Below the pieces are notes generated by a model. The model saw nothing but the letters and a program-made list of their open reading frames with translations. It did no database searches and was not told the DNA's origin. Position numbers and translations under genes: made by a program. 64,000 nt of DNA, taken from NCBI GenBank assembly GCA_037501455.1, contig CM074863.1, positions 7,002,001 through 7,066,000 on the forward strand. The letters are read 5' to 3'. Origin of the DNA: Lantana camara. Lineage: Eukaryota > Streptophyta > Magnoliopsida > Lamiales > Verbenaceae. Positions 11,449-22,511 of the stretch are shown piece by piece (within the stretch, counting starts at the first letter, position 1; each line of letters starts with the position of its first letter).

Positions 11449-12034
11449 CTTGATCTCTATATATACAACAGTACTTAGATTTAAGTAGCTTAACCTTTTG
11501 TTTACAAGTGCATTCTGCTCCTCCTACACTAACTTTTGACATACCAAAGATGGGATGGGAAGTTATGTATGTAATGCTTCAATAAACACATGTCAGTAAA
11601 TCCCACAAATTCTTCAACTAATGAGGATCTCAACTACTTCTGATCTTTCATGTGCTTGGTGCTCAAATTACCATAAAAAAAAAACTATTCTCGACTGATA
11701 TAAGCTTATAAACGTAACATTTACCAGGCACATACTAATAATTTGGGATTATATTTCCAAAATTTTCCAATGAAATAGAATTCTCAAGTCTATGGTACGT
11801 TTGTAAATTTAACAATCTTGTAATTTTAATTAGTTTAGAACGTCGATAAGATTTTAAAATTTCAAATTAGTAGCGCAGTTTATAACAATAATATTATATT
11901 TTAATATACGAATACCTTTTAAAAATATTATTTTGGTATTGTATGGAACGGACGTCTAGGATAACGTATGCCACACACCTCAATAAAAAAAAAAATCATC
12001 ATAGGCATTATACTATTATGTGAAATTGTGAAGG
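11449..12034. other. Intergenic: divergent promoter region
   Basis: AT-rich DNA between the small membrane protein gene (minus) and the PPR gene (plus). No ORF or repeat of note; short A runs near 11679 and 11988. TATAAAA lies at 12035-12041, in front of the PPR gene. Confidence 0.45.
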
Positions 12035-12040
12035 TATAAA

Positions 12041-12076
12041 ATGGCCTCAGCTTCCATTCCCATCTTCAATCCATGA
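12041..12076 (+). promoter_or_regulatory. Upstream ORF overlapping the PPR start (ATGA)
   Basis: An 11-codon ORF begins ATGGCC at 12041 and stops at 12074-12076, so its TGA overlaps the main ATG at 12073-12075 as ATGA. It directly follows TATAAAA (12035-12041). If transcription starts about 30 bp after that TATA box the uORF is not in the mRNA; if it starts upstream, the uORF could limit translation. Confidence 0.4.
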
Positions 12077-13965
12077 GCAGGCAGAACTTGCAACTATGCG
12101 TAAAGACAGCGCGCCTTCAGCAAACCGCCGCCGTTGTGGCCGCCGGAAAATGGAACACCCATCTGAGAGATCTCTCGAGACAAGGCCAGTACAGCCAAGC
12201 TCTGATACTCTACCGCCAAATGCTGCGTTCTGGCGCCGTCCCAAACGCCTTCACCTTCCCATTTGTTCTCAAGTCCTCAGCCGCTCTATCTCTCCCTCTT
12301 CCGGGAAAACAGCTCCACTGCCACGTTACGAAGACTGGTTGCCACCTAGAACCCTTCGTCCAGACGGCTTTAATCGCTATGTATTGTAGGTTCTCTTTGC
12401 TTGAGAGCGCGTATAAGGTGTTTGATGAAATTCCTGAGTCGCCTGGAGTAACTGTTTGCTACAATGCCTTAATATCTGGGGTTGTCCAGAAAGGAAGATT
12501 CTCAAATGGGTTGCTTTTGTTATGCAAAATGAGGGCTAGAGGGGTGCCGGTGAACGCTGTTACGGTTTTGGGTTTGGTTCCCGGATGTACAATTCCATTG
12601 CACTTGGATTTGGGGATGTCATTGCATTGCTTGACTTTGAAATATGGTTTGAGTACTGATTTGGCTGTTGGAAACTGCCTTTTGTCAATGTATGTGCGAT
12701 GTGGGCCAATTGAATCAGCCAGGAGGCTTTTCGATGAAGTACCTGAGAAGAGTTTGATTACTTGGAATGCAATGATATCTGGGTGCTCGCAACATGGACT
12801 TGGTACGGAGGTTTTAGATCTTTACAGGGATATGCAATCCTCTGCTGTATGTCCTGATGAGGTGACATTTGTAGGTGTCCTGTCGTCTTGTGCCAATCTA
12901 GGCGCACAAAGAATTGGGCAAGAAGTAGAAGAGAAGATACACCTTTTTGGATTTGGCCTAAATACATTTTTAATGAACTCATTAATTAACATGTATGGTA
13001 GGTGTGGTAACCTTTTGAGAGCCCGAGCTATTTTCAATGCAATGCCAGAGAAGAATTTAGTCTCATGGACGGCGATCATAGGTAGCTATGGAATGCATGG
13101 ACATGGTGAGATAGCTGTGGAGCTTTTTGATCAGATGATTGGGTCAGGTATTCAACCAGATAAGGCAGTTTTCGTTTGTGTTTTAACCGCATGTAGTCAT
13201 GCAGGCCTGACAGAAAGGGGGTTGAGTTACTTTCACTCAATGGAGAAGAAATATAATCTGATTCCTGGTTCAGAACACTACTCTTGCGTTGTGGATCTTT
13301 TAGGTCGTGCTGGTCGATTGTCTGAAGCATGCAATCTCATTGAGTCAATGCCAATGGAGCCTGATGGACCTGTTTGGGGAGCCCTTTTGGGTGCTTGCAA
13401 AATTCATAAGAATGTGCAGTTGGCAGAGCTGGCATTTGACAAGATTCTTGAGCTTGAACCGAAAAATATAGGTTATTATGTGCTATTGTCAAATATTTAC
13501 ACTCAGGCAGGCAACATGGAAGGTGTATTAAGGATCAGAGTGATGATGCGAGAACGAGGACTAAAAAAGGATCCCGGTTATAGCTATGTTGAATCTAAAG
13601 GGAAGAATCATCTCTTTATGGCTGGGGATATCAATCACCCTCAGGCAAAAGATATCTATGCTATGTTGGAGAAGTTGGAAAATTTTGGAAAAGAGTGTGG
13701 TGGAAAGGAGAATGACAAATGGGAAAGAGATAAAATTACGAGTAATATGGCCGTGCATAGTGAAAAGTTAGCAATTGCATTTGCACTCTTGGATCCCAAT
13801 CCAAAAGCAGAAATTCTTGTTATTAAGAACTTGAGAATATGTGTGGACTGTCACATGTTTGTAAAATCAGTCAGCAGGTATGTAAATTGTCAGTTTGTGG
13901 TTAGAGATGCAACCCGTTTTCACCATTTCAGCCGCGGGTCTTGCTCTTGTAACGACTACTGGTGA
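12073..13965 (+). CDS. DYW-class pentatricopeptide repeat protein, MEF10-like RNA editing factor
   Basis: An intronless gene of 630 codons, as usual for this family. A short N-terminus is followed by PLS-type PPR repeats (about residues 25-450, e.g. VTVCYNALISGVVQKGRFSN, SLITWNAMISGCSQHG). Then come the E/E+ region (GALLGACKIHKN, EPKNIGYYVLLSNIY) and a PG-box with HLFMAGD. The C-terminal DYW deaminase has the zinc/catalytic signature HSEKLA, CVDCH, the paired CSC and the final triplet DYW. All catalytic residues are present, so it should perform C-to-U editing in mitochondria or plastids. Line-by-line resemblance to Arabidopsis At3g11460 (MEF10, mitochondrial nad2 editing) is strong from memory, and the neighbouring gene order agrees. 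The target site cannot be read from this sequence. Confidence 0.93.
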   Translation: MSRQNLQLCVKTARLQQTAAVVAAGKWNTHLRDLSRQGQYSQALILYRQMLRSGAVPNAFTFPFVLKSSAALSLPLPGKQLHCHVTKTGCHLEPFVQTALIAMYCRFSLLESAYKVFDEIPESPGVTVCYNALISGVVQKGRFSNGLLLLCKMRARGVPVNAVTVLGLVPGCTIPLHLDLGMSLHCLTLKYGLSTDLAVGNCLLSMYVRCGPIESARRLFDEVPEKSLITWNAMISGCSQHGLGTEVLDLYRDMQSSAVCPDEVTFVGVLSSCANLGAQRIGQEVEEKIHLFGFGLNTFLMNSLINMYGRCGNLLRARAIFNAMPEKNLVSWTAIIGSYGMHGHGEIAVELFDQMIGSGIQPDKAVFVCVLTACSHAGLTERGLSYFHSMEKKYNLIPGSEHYSCVVDLLGRAGRLSEACNLIESMPMEPDGPVWGALLGACKIHKNVQLAELAFDKILELEPKNIGYYVLLSNIYTQAGNMEGVLRIRVMMRERGLKKDPGYSYVESKGKNHLFMAGDINHPQAKDIYAMLEKLENFGKECGGKENDKWERDKITSNMAVHSEKLAIAFALLDPNPKAEILVIKNLRICVDCHMFVKSVSRYVNCQFVVRDATRFHHFSRGSCSCNDYW

Positions 13966-14387
13966 AAACTTTAGGGATATTTATCTCGCAACATAATTCA
14001 TGGCAATAGCCATTTGTGTATTTTACTTGAGAATGGAATTATTAGGATCACTTCTACTAGCAGATTATAAATGGAGAGTGAGAACTCAGACCATGAAGTG
14101 TGAATTATGATGGTAAAGGATGAGGAGAAAAACACTGTAATCAATTTTCATTCAGAGTATACCATTATGATCAATGTAAAAATATATATACTTTTCAACA
14201 TTGTGCAATACAATGGTCCTAGTTAGATCTCTCAGTAGAACACTTGACTTCTGTGAACCAGTTATGTATTTCAACAATGCAAAAAGAACAGAGAAAATGT
14301 AAATGACCACTTAAATTAAAACTTTACTTTCCTGCATTTGTGGACGTACTAAAAATGTCTATAATCATCACTTTCACAAGTTCAATC

Positions 14388-16067
14388 TCATTGCAAGCCA
14401 CTGATTATTTTAACCGCATCCGTTCCAGAAACACATTCTTCCTCTAAGAAAGGAACTGTCTTCCACACCTTTAACTTCACCGGCACATTTCTTTTGCCTA
14501 CCGGGGAAAAAAAGGAAAAACGAAAATAAGAAATTTCATCCAAACATCAGTTTATTTACCTTTTTTTTTTCTTTTTTTTATCTGTCGAGGTCATACCTTC
14601 AAAGATATCTTGCCTCTCGGTGCAAATGGCTGCATAATGTGAATTGGCTAACTCTAAGAGCAAAAACTGCCAATTGCTTGTAAGGTCTGTGGAATCATCT
14701 AAAGAATCCACAACGATCTCAGAGGCCTGAAAGCAAGATTGACAAATTAGAGAACCGAATAATGAACAAGTTTATAGGCAGAAAGCATTACAAGTTATAA
14801 TCATCCCTTGAGATCTTTTTCTGCTAAATGTTAAGTGAAATCTTGGCAATACAAACCAGAGCAAGGAAAACAATTTATAATCAATGCCCAGTAACATAGT
14901 TCCTGATATACCTTAGAACTTGAATCCTCCAGCATACTGAATCCTCCTTCCATTACACCCTTAAAGTGAATGGTAAATGTTTTGAAAGGTGCACCAGAAA
15001 ACCCCTTTCCTAATGCTTTGACATATGCCTCCTAAAAAATAAATCCACTTTAGACAAGGATTTTCTTTTACACAAACTTTTTCAAGAGAAAGGAACCCTA
15101 GCTAATTCAATAATGAGCAAGACCTTGAGTGTCCATAGTTTGATGAACTCCATGCGCTGAACTTGAGGGTCAGAAATGCCGGCTAAGAATTGAACTTCAT
15201 GTTTGGAAAAATATCGTCGAGCAAAAGATAAGATATTGTGTTTAATATTTCGTTTCTTTTCCTCCACATCAATGCCAATCTACACTTGCAACAAGATGAC
15301 CACAAGTTAGGAATATGAATGATTTACAACTACGCAATGGACTAAAAATCCCAAAAGCAAAGAAAGAACAGATAACTAAACTAACTTGAGAGTTGGTGGT
15401 GAGTCCACATGCTATCAAAGAAGAAGTGTGTGAGATGTTAAAATGCAACGGAGGTGGATGCCAATCTTCATTAAATTGCCATTCAACCTGCCAAACAAAT
15501 CCCTAATTGTTTGCTCATGATGCTGATTACAGGAAAACGCATCAAAAGAAATGCAGAAGAATGAAACCTAACCTCAGGCTTTCCATGTACGTTCTTCCGG
15601 AACCTCAATGATCTGGGGTTAATTTGTGAGTTGATCTGATCTACCAAAAACCAGTACTTTCGTGAGCGCCAAATTTCAGTAAAATGAAATCAAAAGAAAA
15701 TTATGACATACATCTGGCAATTGTAGTGCGGATCAAGGTGCGTGCCAACAACGCACTCTTTCTCAGCTCCTCTCCCTGCATTTGCAACACATTCTCTCTC
15801 TCACACGGCGATAAAATTTCAAAATACTGCTTTAACAAAGCTTCATTCTTTACTTCACTGGGTTTTACATACCATAAATGAGCCTCCCTGAACAGGAAAA
15901 TTAAAAATAACGAGAGTCACGCGCTTGCCATAAATTGGGAAAAAATGAAAATTTAAGAGAAGGATTTACATTGGAGCTGGGAGTTGAATGGGGGACAAAG
16001 AAGGTGAAGAATGGAGGAATGTTCTGTCAAAACAATGGACCTTCATCCTTGAAAACCCTCTGCGCAT
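14388..16067 (-). CDS. 4'-phosphopantetheinyl transferase, mitochondrial PPT-like
   Basis: Eight exons: 16067-15970, 15887-15712, 15640-15573, 15487-15386, 15279-15124, 15031-14912, 14726-14597, 14497-14388. Phases agree and give 319 residues. The enzyme moves phosphopantetheine from CoA to a serine of acyl carrier protein. Signature residues are intact: IGIDVE (149-154, magnesium-binding Asp and Glu) and LWTLKEAYVKALGKGF (from about 196), the W-x-x-KE-A-x-x-K motif. The first exon codes a basic, Ser-rich leader (MRRGFSRMKV...) that suits a mitochondrial presequence. The conserved part starts at MEAHLWYV, split over the first junction, so a shorter start is possible. Arabidopsis At3g11470 (mtPPT) is the likely orthologue, next to MEF10 there as here. 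A foldback element lies about 280 bp upstream of the ATG. Confidence 0.9.
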
Positions 16068-16349
16068 TCGAACAAAGGGGAAAGATATCCCTGCATGCAA
16101 CGGAACATCGAAATTGATACGATTGCAGAGATTTAATAACTGAATTGAAGGTGTTTTTGAGATTAGGGCATGAAGCAGATACCTTTGATACGGTGTCGTG
16201 TTCGAGGTGGGAAAAAGGCGTCGTTTTGCAACTGAGGATAGCCGTCCGACGGCGGAATCAAGGCGGTTGTAGTGACCTAAACGGCGTCGTTAGATGAGCC
16301 GAAGGTGAATATGATTTTGTTTTATTTCCTTTCTCTGTGTGTTACTTTG

Positions 16350-18047
16350 CGAGAAATTTGCAAGAATAATATTATTTTATTCATATTTAATAAAATAGTA
16401 TCGTTTCTGGGTAGTTAAAATTTTAATATATCATCCGCGACTTCTATTATTTTAATATTATTTATATCGGAGTCGCGAATATCATCCACGACTTCAATTA
16501 TTTATATTATTTTAATTGAAATCGTGGAGATAAAGCGACTTTACAATTTTTTAATCATTTTAATTGAATTCGTGCAAATGATATTGAAAAATACGAAGTT
16601 TATTTCGTTTGATCCAAATCGCCGAAACGAGTTTAAAGGCAAAGACGGAATTCGAATTCGAATCCCATAACTCAAGTTAGAGCTGAAAAACGAATCAAAT
16701 ATGGTAAATGGGTCATATGAAATGAAATTTGTTTCGTCGGAGATCCAAACGTCATCGAAAAATTATGAGTTTAATTTCATTAGATCTAAATCGTCAAAAT
16801 GAGTCCAACCGAAAAGACGGAATCCGAATCCGAATCTCGTAGCTCAAGTTATAGCTGAAAAACAAATCAAATAGGGTAAATGGGCCATATGGACTGAAAT
16901 TTATTTTGTTGGAGGTCCAAACAACATCGAAAAAATACAAAGTTTGGTTCATTGGATTCAAATCGTCAAAACGAGTCCAAACGAAAAGACGGAATTCGAA
17001 TCCGAATCTCGTAGCTTAAGTTATAGCTGAAAAACGAATTAAATAGGGTAAATGAGTTATATGGATTGAAATTTTCTTCGTCAGATGTCCAGACAGCATC
17101 GAAAAAATACAAAGTTTGGTTCATTGGATCTGAATTGTCAAAATGAGTCCAACCAAAAAGATGGAATTCGAATCCGAACCCCGTAGCTCAAGTTATAGCT
17201 GAAAAACGAAGTCAATTTCAATCCATATGACTCATTTACCCTATTTGATTTGTTTTTCTGCTATAACTTGAGCTACAGGATTCGGATTCGAATTCTGTCT
17301 TTTCAATTTGACTCGTTTTGACGATTCTGATCCAATGAATCAAACTTCGTATTTTTTTGATGCTGTTTGGACATCCAACGAAGCAAATTTCAGTCCATAT
17401 GACTCATTTACCCTATTTGATTCGTTTTTCAGTTACAACTTGAGTTACGGGATTCGGATTCGAATTTCGTCTTTTTCGTTGGACTCGTTTTGACGATTCG
17501 GATCCAATGCACCAAACTTCGTATTTTTTCGATGCTGTTTGGACCTCCGATGAAGTAAATTTCAGTTCATATGACATATTTACCCTATTTGATTTGTTTT
17601 TCAGCTATAACTTGAGTTACGGGATTCGAATTCGAATTCTTTACCTTTGAACTCGTTTCGACGATTTGGATCCAATGAAATAAATTTCGTATTTTTTCGA
17701 TATCATTTAGACCTCCGAAAAAAACACATCAAGTAATTACATTAAATATAGAAAGAAATGAAAATTTTAAAAATAAAAAATAAAAATTTGGAGACGTGCA
17801 TCTCAGGCACGACTTCAATTAAAATGAATAAAAAATTGTGAGGTCGTGCTTGATCTCCACGACTTCAATTAAAATAATATAAATAATTGAAATTGTGGAT
17901 GATATCCACAACTCTAACATAAATAATATTAAAATAATAGGAGTCACGGATTTCATCCGCGATTTATATTAAAATTTTAATGTCCTAAAAAACGGTATTA
18001 TTTTATTAAATATGAATAAAAATAATATTATTCTTGCAAATTTCTCA
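16350..18047. mobile_element. 1.7-kb palindromic foldback element made of inverted ~173-bp repeats
   Basis: The outer ends are inverted repeats of more than 200 bp (CGAGAAATTTGCAAGAATAA... and its reverse complement), flanked by the 8-bp direct repeat TTACTTTG (16342-16349, 18048-18055). Inside, a unit of about 173 bp recurs four times on the left arm (near 16575, 16748, 16922, 17094) and then in reverse orientation on the right arm. The centre of symmetry is near 17205. Units share TCGTCAAAACGAGTCCAA-like and GAATTCGAATCCGAAT-like blocks. There is no protein-coding potential. It is a non-autonomous DNA transposon of the hAT or Mutator type by TSD length; I cannot assign the superfamily. Confidence 0.82.
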
Positions 18048-18284
18048 TTACTTTGTTCTCCTCTCTCTGTCTGTATTTAAATTAGCGATGGTAAACATTC
18101 GAGTAATTCTCTTATTTTTCATCATAATTTAATAATTGAATACATATATTTGTAGACGGATAAATAAACTTTAGATTATTAATTTAATTTGCTATTTAAT
18201 ATTTTAAAATTATCCTAAATTTAATTTCAAAGTTAAATAGTTAAAATTACATTGATATTATAATGTTTTATTTTATCAACAAAT

Positions 18285-19005
18285 CAAGTGATGACACGTG
18301 TCAAAGTAACATGTTTTGACCAATTAAATCAAGTATTGCAGTCAAAGAAAGTCAGGACAAATCATATGGTGACACGTGGCGAGATAAATACTTATGTGAT
18401 TCTATGTGATATTATCTCTTTAAAAAAATAATAAAATATTAAAGAGATAAATATTTATATGATTTATTTGATATTATCTCTTAAAAAATATAAAGAGATC
18501 ATTATTAAATAAACTTTGACTTGAGCAACAAGTCTTGAATCCTATGCCTATATAAAGAGCCTATGGGTTGTTCATTCAACACAACACGAATTCAGAAAGG
18601 CTAAAAACCTCTCTACGAATTCAAGAAAAGCTAAAAACCTTTCTACAAGTTCAAGAGGATAAAAACCTTTATACAAGTTCAAGAAAGGCTAAAAACCTTT
18701 CTTCCCCGAAGTTACCAAATCAAGACGTTTGATCCACTATCAAGGCGTTATATTCAAGCTAAATCCACGGAGTTACCAACAAGTTCAAAAGCGTTCTTGG
18801 CGGAATTCTTCAAAATCCGGCGTTGATTCGTAAACAAGTCGAAGGACCTGCGGATTAACGTTATATCAAGTCTAATTCAAAGTTGAAGAAGATCAAAACA
18901 CAAAATCCATCAAGAGTCGTTTGAACATTTCAGCAACTTTAAATCCGAAGGAAGAATCAGAGGATCAAGTTGAAGATTGAAAACCCACTTTTACTTAAAA
19001 TTTCA
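18285..19005 (+). repeat. LTR-like leader: G-box motifs, TATA box and ~30-bp tandem repeats
   Basis: Two ACGTG-core motifs (ACACGTGTCA near 18294, GACACGTGGC near 18371) precede TATATAAAG near 18549. About 60 bp later the phrase AAAGGCTAAAAACCTTTCT recurs four times in variants between 18595 and 18705. No ORF follows. The layout (enhancer, TATA, repeated transcribed leader) looks like an LTR or a promoter of a repeat-derived transcript. I found no partner LTR in the window, so a solo LTR or fragment is possible. Confidence 0.35.
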
Positions 19006-19290
19006 AATAATTTATATTATCTATTCGGTGTTGACTAAAAATCAATAAATACGAATTTTTAGTGCAAATAATATTCTTTGATCAAACAATTATATTTTAA
19101 AACTAATGCTTTATTAATAAAGAAAATACTGGAAAGAGCGACCATAGCATAAGACAACCTCAAAATTCTTAAAAACTATTAATTGTCCCACATTATATAA
19201 ATATTAATTTATGACTAACTTTTTGAATAAGTTAATTAAATCGTAGCAGGTTGTATTATGCGATACTTCAAGTTCATTATGCATAATTAG

Positions 19291-19388
19291 CCAATAGAAT
19301 TTGGTTCAAGTGATTAATGAATTCATTTTTTAGGCAAGGTCCTGGTTCGAATCTCACTTGAGCATATATGAGTTAAAAAAAAAAAAAG
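19291..19388 (+). mobile_element. Short tRNA-derived SINE with poly-A tail
   Basis: An A-box-like stretch (GGTTCAAGTGATTAATG) and a B-box (GGTTCGAATCTC near 19372) lie about 50 bp apart, followed by an A-run. The flanks form an imperfect direct repeat of about 20 bp (AAGTTCATTA..., 19270-19290 and 19386-19406, three mismatches). Body size is only about 100 bp, so it is a very short or 5'-truncated copy. Confidence 0.6.
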
Positions 19389-19852
19389 TTCATTACCCAC
19401 AATTAGGACGTGAGTGATACGAGATCCTTAAGCGCACCCCAACTTACATAACAAAAACATGCTATAGTAGCAAATTTTCTTTATATTTTATTCATAGATT
19501 ATTTCTTCAATTTACATTTGGAAGATGAAGCGAGCACAGAGACCTAAAAAAAAAAAAAAAAAAGAAAACACTTAAATTAATTCATAATCCGCGACCAATT
19601 TACACAGAGATTCAAATTCACTGGCACAAAACAGTAAAGAGAAAAAACACAAAAGCTATCATAGCAAGTCTAGCACGAGACAGTCAAAGTTGATAACATC
19701 TGCAAATCCAATATTTCAACAACACAAATCATATATATTTGAATTCATGCACTTATCCAAATGACTGATCACATTCCAACCCAAATGATAAATTTTCTGT
19801 CAGCTGGAAACCCCATCCAATGACAATTCCAGCAAAACATATACAATGTCCT

Positions 19853-22511
19853 TCACCTCCACGCTTCAGTAGTTCCTTCTGTCTCTGAATTCACTCGTCT
19901 CAGAACGCTCGAATCCTTCGACTTTTCTGCATTAGCATTCTCCTTTGCCGCATGTTTTCTCGAACCCCTTTTCTTCTTCCTGTTCTTTGGTTTGCAGTTC
20001 CCGCTGCTTTCGAGTATATCCTTGACTGTGCCGCAAGGAATAGCAGCCTGATCATCCTCGGCATTGGGCAACATGCTCTCCATAAAGCTCGCGAAACTGT
20101 TTCTTTTCTCCTCTGTTTTAGTTCCAGCTTCATTTGGTTGTGCTTCTTTGGCTACGTTCGGTGCTTCTTCCTCACTAGCGTTGTGTACCTCAAGGTTTAT
20201 CAGCTTCAGAATGCTGCGATGGTGACCGTCTTCATTTGATGGCTCTGGTGGCCTGGTTTCCGCGATATTGTCTTCTCTCTCCCTCAAGGTTTTTGAGATG
20301 AGGGTCTTGAGAAAATTCATCACTTGGACAGCATACATTAGTGCTGTCAGAGGATCAGACATCTGCAGCAGGGAACCAAAAATGATTGATGAATACTTGA
20401 TCCAAAAGGCTAAGTATGGATAGCTCTATTGGGTTCAGATCATGATATGATGATGGCAAAAGTGAAATGATGGTATCATATTTCTTGATGATCTGACGGC
20501 TCACAACCTATTTGGGTATTACGTCATGAGCCCTCAATTCTAACTTCTGCTAACCTGAGTCATATTTGGAGCGAAAACCATGGCTATGTTGCGCGCATTC
20601 ATTTTGTTGAGATGCTCGAATTGAGCAACATCGGCCATTAGATTAATGGCCCAATCCAAGAGTGCAGATTCTGTTGGTGGGAGGAGGCGAACGAGATGAG
20701 TGCAGTCCTCTTCTGATTGGGCCTGTATCACGTGCTCCGGTGAAAGAGGATCCAGTACCCCTTTTGGCAGTTCTCTAAACCAGGCCTAAAAATAATCAAA
20801 TACGAATTTGGTTGTCAACATTTACCATTTTAGCTGTCACATGTCAATTGAATACTGAAATGAGGGCTACTTTATAATGCTTGAGTCCTCGTTTCATTAG
20901 CTAGCTTTTGTTATGTTGTGTGAATAGAACAGTACCTTAATAAGACCTGCTAAACAATGAACGTCGATGTTTTCTGGAATCTGCCCATTATTTAGTTGCT
21001 CTCTGACGTATTCTTCCTGCCCATTCTCTGCATTAATTCTGAAGATCCCTTCAGACTGCAAATTGGAGGAGCCAAATCTTTCATCAATGTGATACTTCAT
21101 CAAATATTCTTTTTGTGCAGTTGATTAATGAAATTCATGCTACCAAAGATTGAAAGAAAAATTAAATATTATGGGGGTAATTACACTGACATACCATGAG
21201 GTTGGGCCTAATTACAGAAACTTCCCCTGAGATTTGAGAAATTACAAAACTCCCCCTTGCATAATATTCTGAGGTTTGGCCTAACACATTATTCTAGTCA
21301 TGAAAAAGTCAAATATTTATCGGTAAGTATAGGGTATTTACAAAAATCTAGAGACGAAGTCATCAATATGGATGGATGCAAATGTAATATCAAAATTTTT
21401 CACAGGGGAAGCTTTTGTAATTTCTCAAACCTCAAGGGAAGTTTGTGTAATTATATCAAACCACAGGGTGTGTCACTGTAATTATCCCATACTGTTATTA
21501 CCTGCAGGCCTCCTTGCAAATACAAGCGTCTTTGCATCATCAGGAGTATCGTAGGCACGCAGTTACCTCTGGAGTCGAAAGAGAGCTGCATGGACTCTGT
21601 TGAAACTCCAAATACTCTCGTACTACACAAATGCAGGAAATATGGAAATCACTATTTGTAATTAATCAACTTAGGAAATGTCCCCTAGAATATTTGATGG
21701 CTCGGAAGATTTTTCACAGAAAAGAATAATGTGATGATTTTTGTAATCTTTAATTAGTGTGATAGAGAAATATTTGGTGGACTTCAGGTGCAACAACAGT
21801 TTCTTATTTAAACATCAAATTTCAGAAAAATCCAACTTCCTTTGCATATATCCTTTTACTTCCACTGTACTTTCAGAAGGATAAATGACGTTAACACATC
21901 ATGCATCAAGGCACAAGCTTGAGGATAATAAAGGAGAAAAACACCAAAAGGGAAGGCTTGTCAGAACTCAGAATACAAAACTTGTACCAATTTATCAGAA
22001 ACACAGACATTAATTGCACCAAAAACACAGAAACATAAGCATTAAACCTCATATAAATTTCATGAAAACAAAGAAAGACAAGACACAAACATGAATCACA
22101 CACAGACCTGGCACTTGGAGGCCTCCTAGGCACTTCAGGTTCAAACTCAACAGGGAGGCCAAGAAAGCCATTGAATCGATCAAACGTGACATGAGCAACA
22201 TGTCTCACATTCGTCGGCCACCCAATCTCCATCAGCTTCTGCTCTTCAATCCCAGTAACCGTTTTACAACCCACGAACGATTTCCTGAAAATCGTCGTGA
22301 AAGCCTCCAAAACAGACAGCTGATCTTCTTCCCCTTGTCCTAACTGTCTCCTGTACAAAGCTACAGGATTACGGCTGATATCATTGTTGAGAAGATTAGT
22401 CTGTTGGGGCGACACATCATTGGTTGAAGAAGGTGATATACAAGTAGTAGTGATGGAGCTGCTGCTTGAATGTGAAGGCAGTTGAGGTGGGGAATGCAGT
22501 ATCACTGTCAT
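19853..22511 (-). CDS. CRIB-motif Rho-of-plants GTPase-activating protein (RopGAP)
   Basis: Five exons: 22511-22108, 21622-21502, 21055-20936, 20785-20555, 20362-19853. In-phase joins give 461 residues. It switches off ROP/RAC GTPases, which control polarity, cytoskeleton and hypoxia signalling. A Ser-rich N-terminus is followed by a CRIB motif (IGWPTNVRHVAHVTFDRF, about 96-113), which binds active ROP. The RhoGAP domain starts at VFGVSTESMQ and runs to about residue 300, with the catalytic arginine finger in GIFRI (Arg181) and later AWFRELP and NIAMVFAPNM. The last exon encodes a Lys-rich, low-complexity tail. I chose the ATG at 22511 (MTVILHS); an in-frame ATG at 22562 would add 17 unconserved residues. 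Position between PPT and SmG suggests orthology to Arabidopsis At3g11490 (RopGAP4). Intron 2 contains a MITE. Confidence 0.93.
21174..21488. mobile_element. Foldback MITE in RopGAP intron 2
   Basis: The ends are GGGTAATTACA...TGTAATTATCCC, with inverted arms of about 90 bp carrying TTGAGAAATTACAAAA and TTCCC.TGAG. It is clearly related to the element at 5941-6266. No clean 9-bp duplication is visible, so the flanks have mutated or the boundary is off by a few bases. Confidence 0.78.

Noticed and set aside
16350..18047. Centromeric satellite
   Set aside because: Unit length is suggestive, but the array is short, inverted about a centre and bounded by TIRs and a target duplication.
18285..19005. 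Endogenous pararetrovirus promoter/leader
   Set aside because: A TATA box and repeats are present, but no viral protein remnant is nearby, so nothing supports a viral origin.
19360..19384. tRNA-gene-like B-box GGTTCGAATC
   Set aside because: No cloverleaf or acceptor stem can be drawn; poly-A and flanking repeats make it a SINE.
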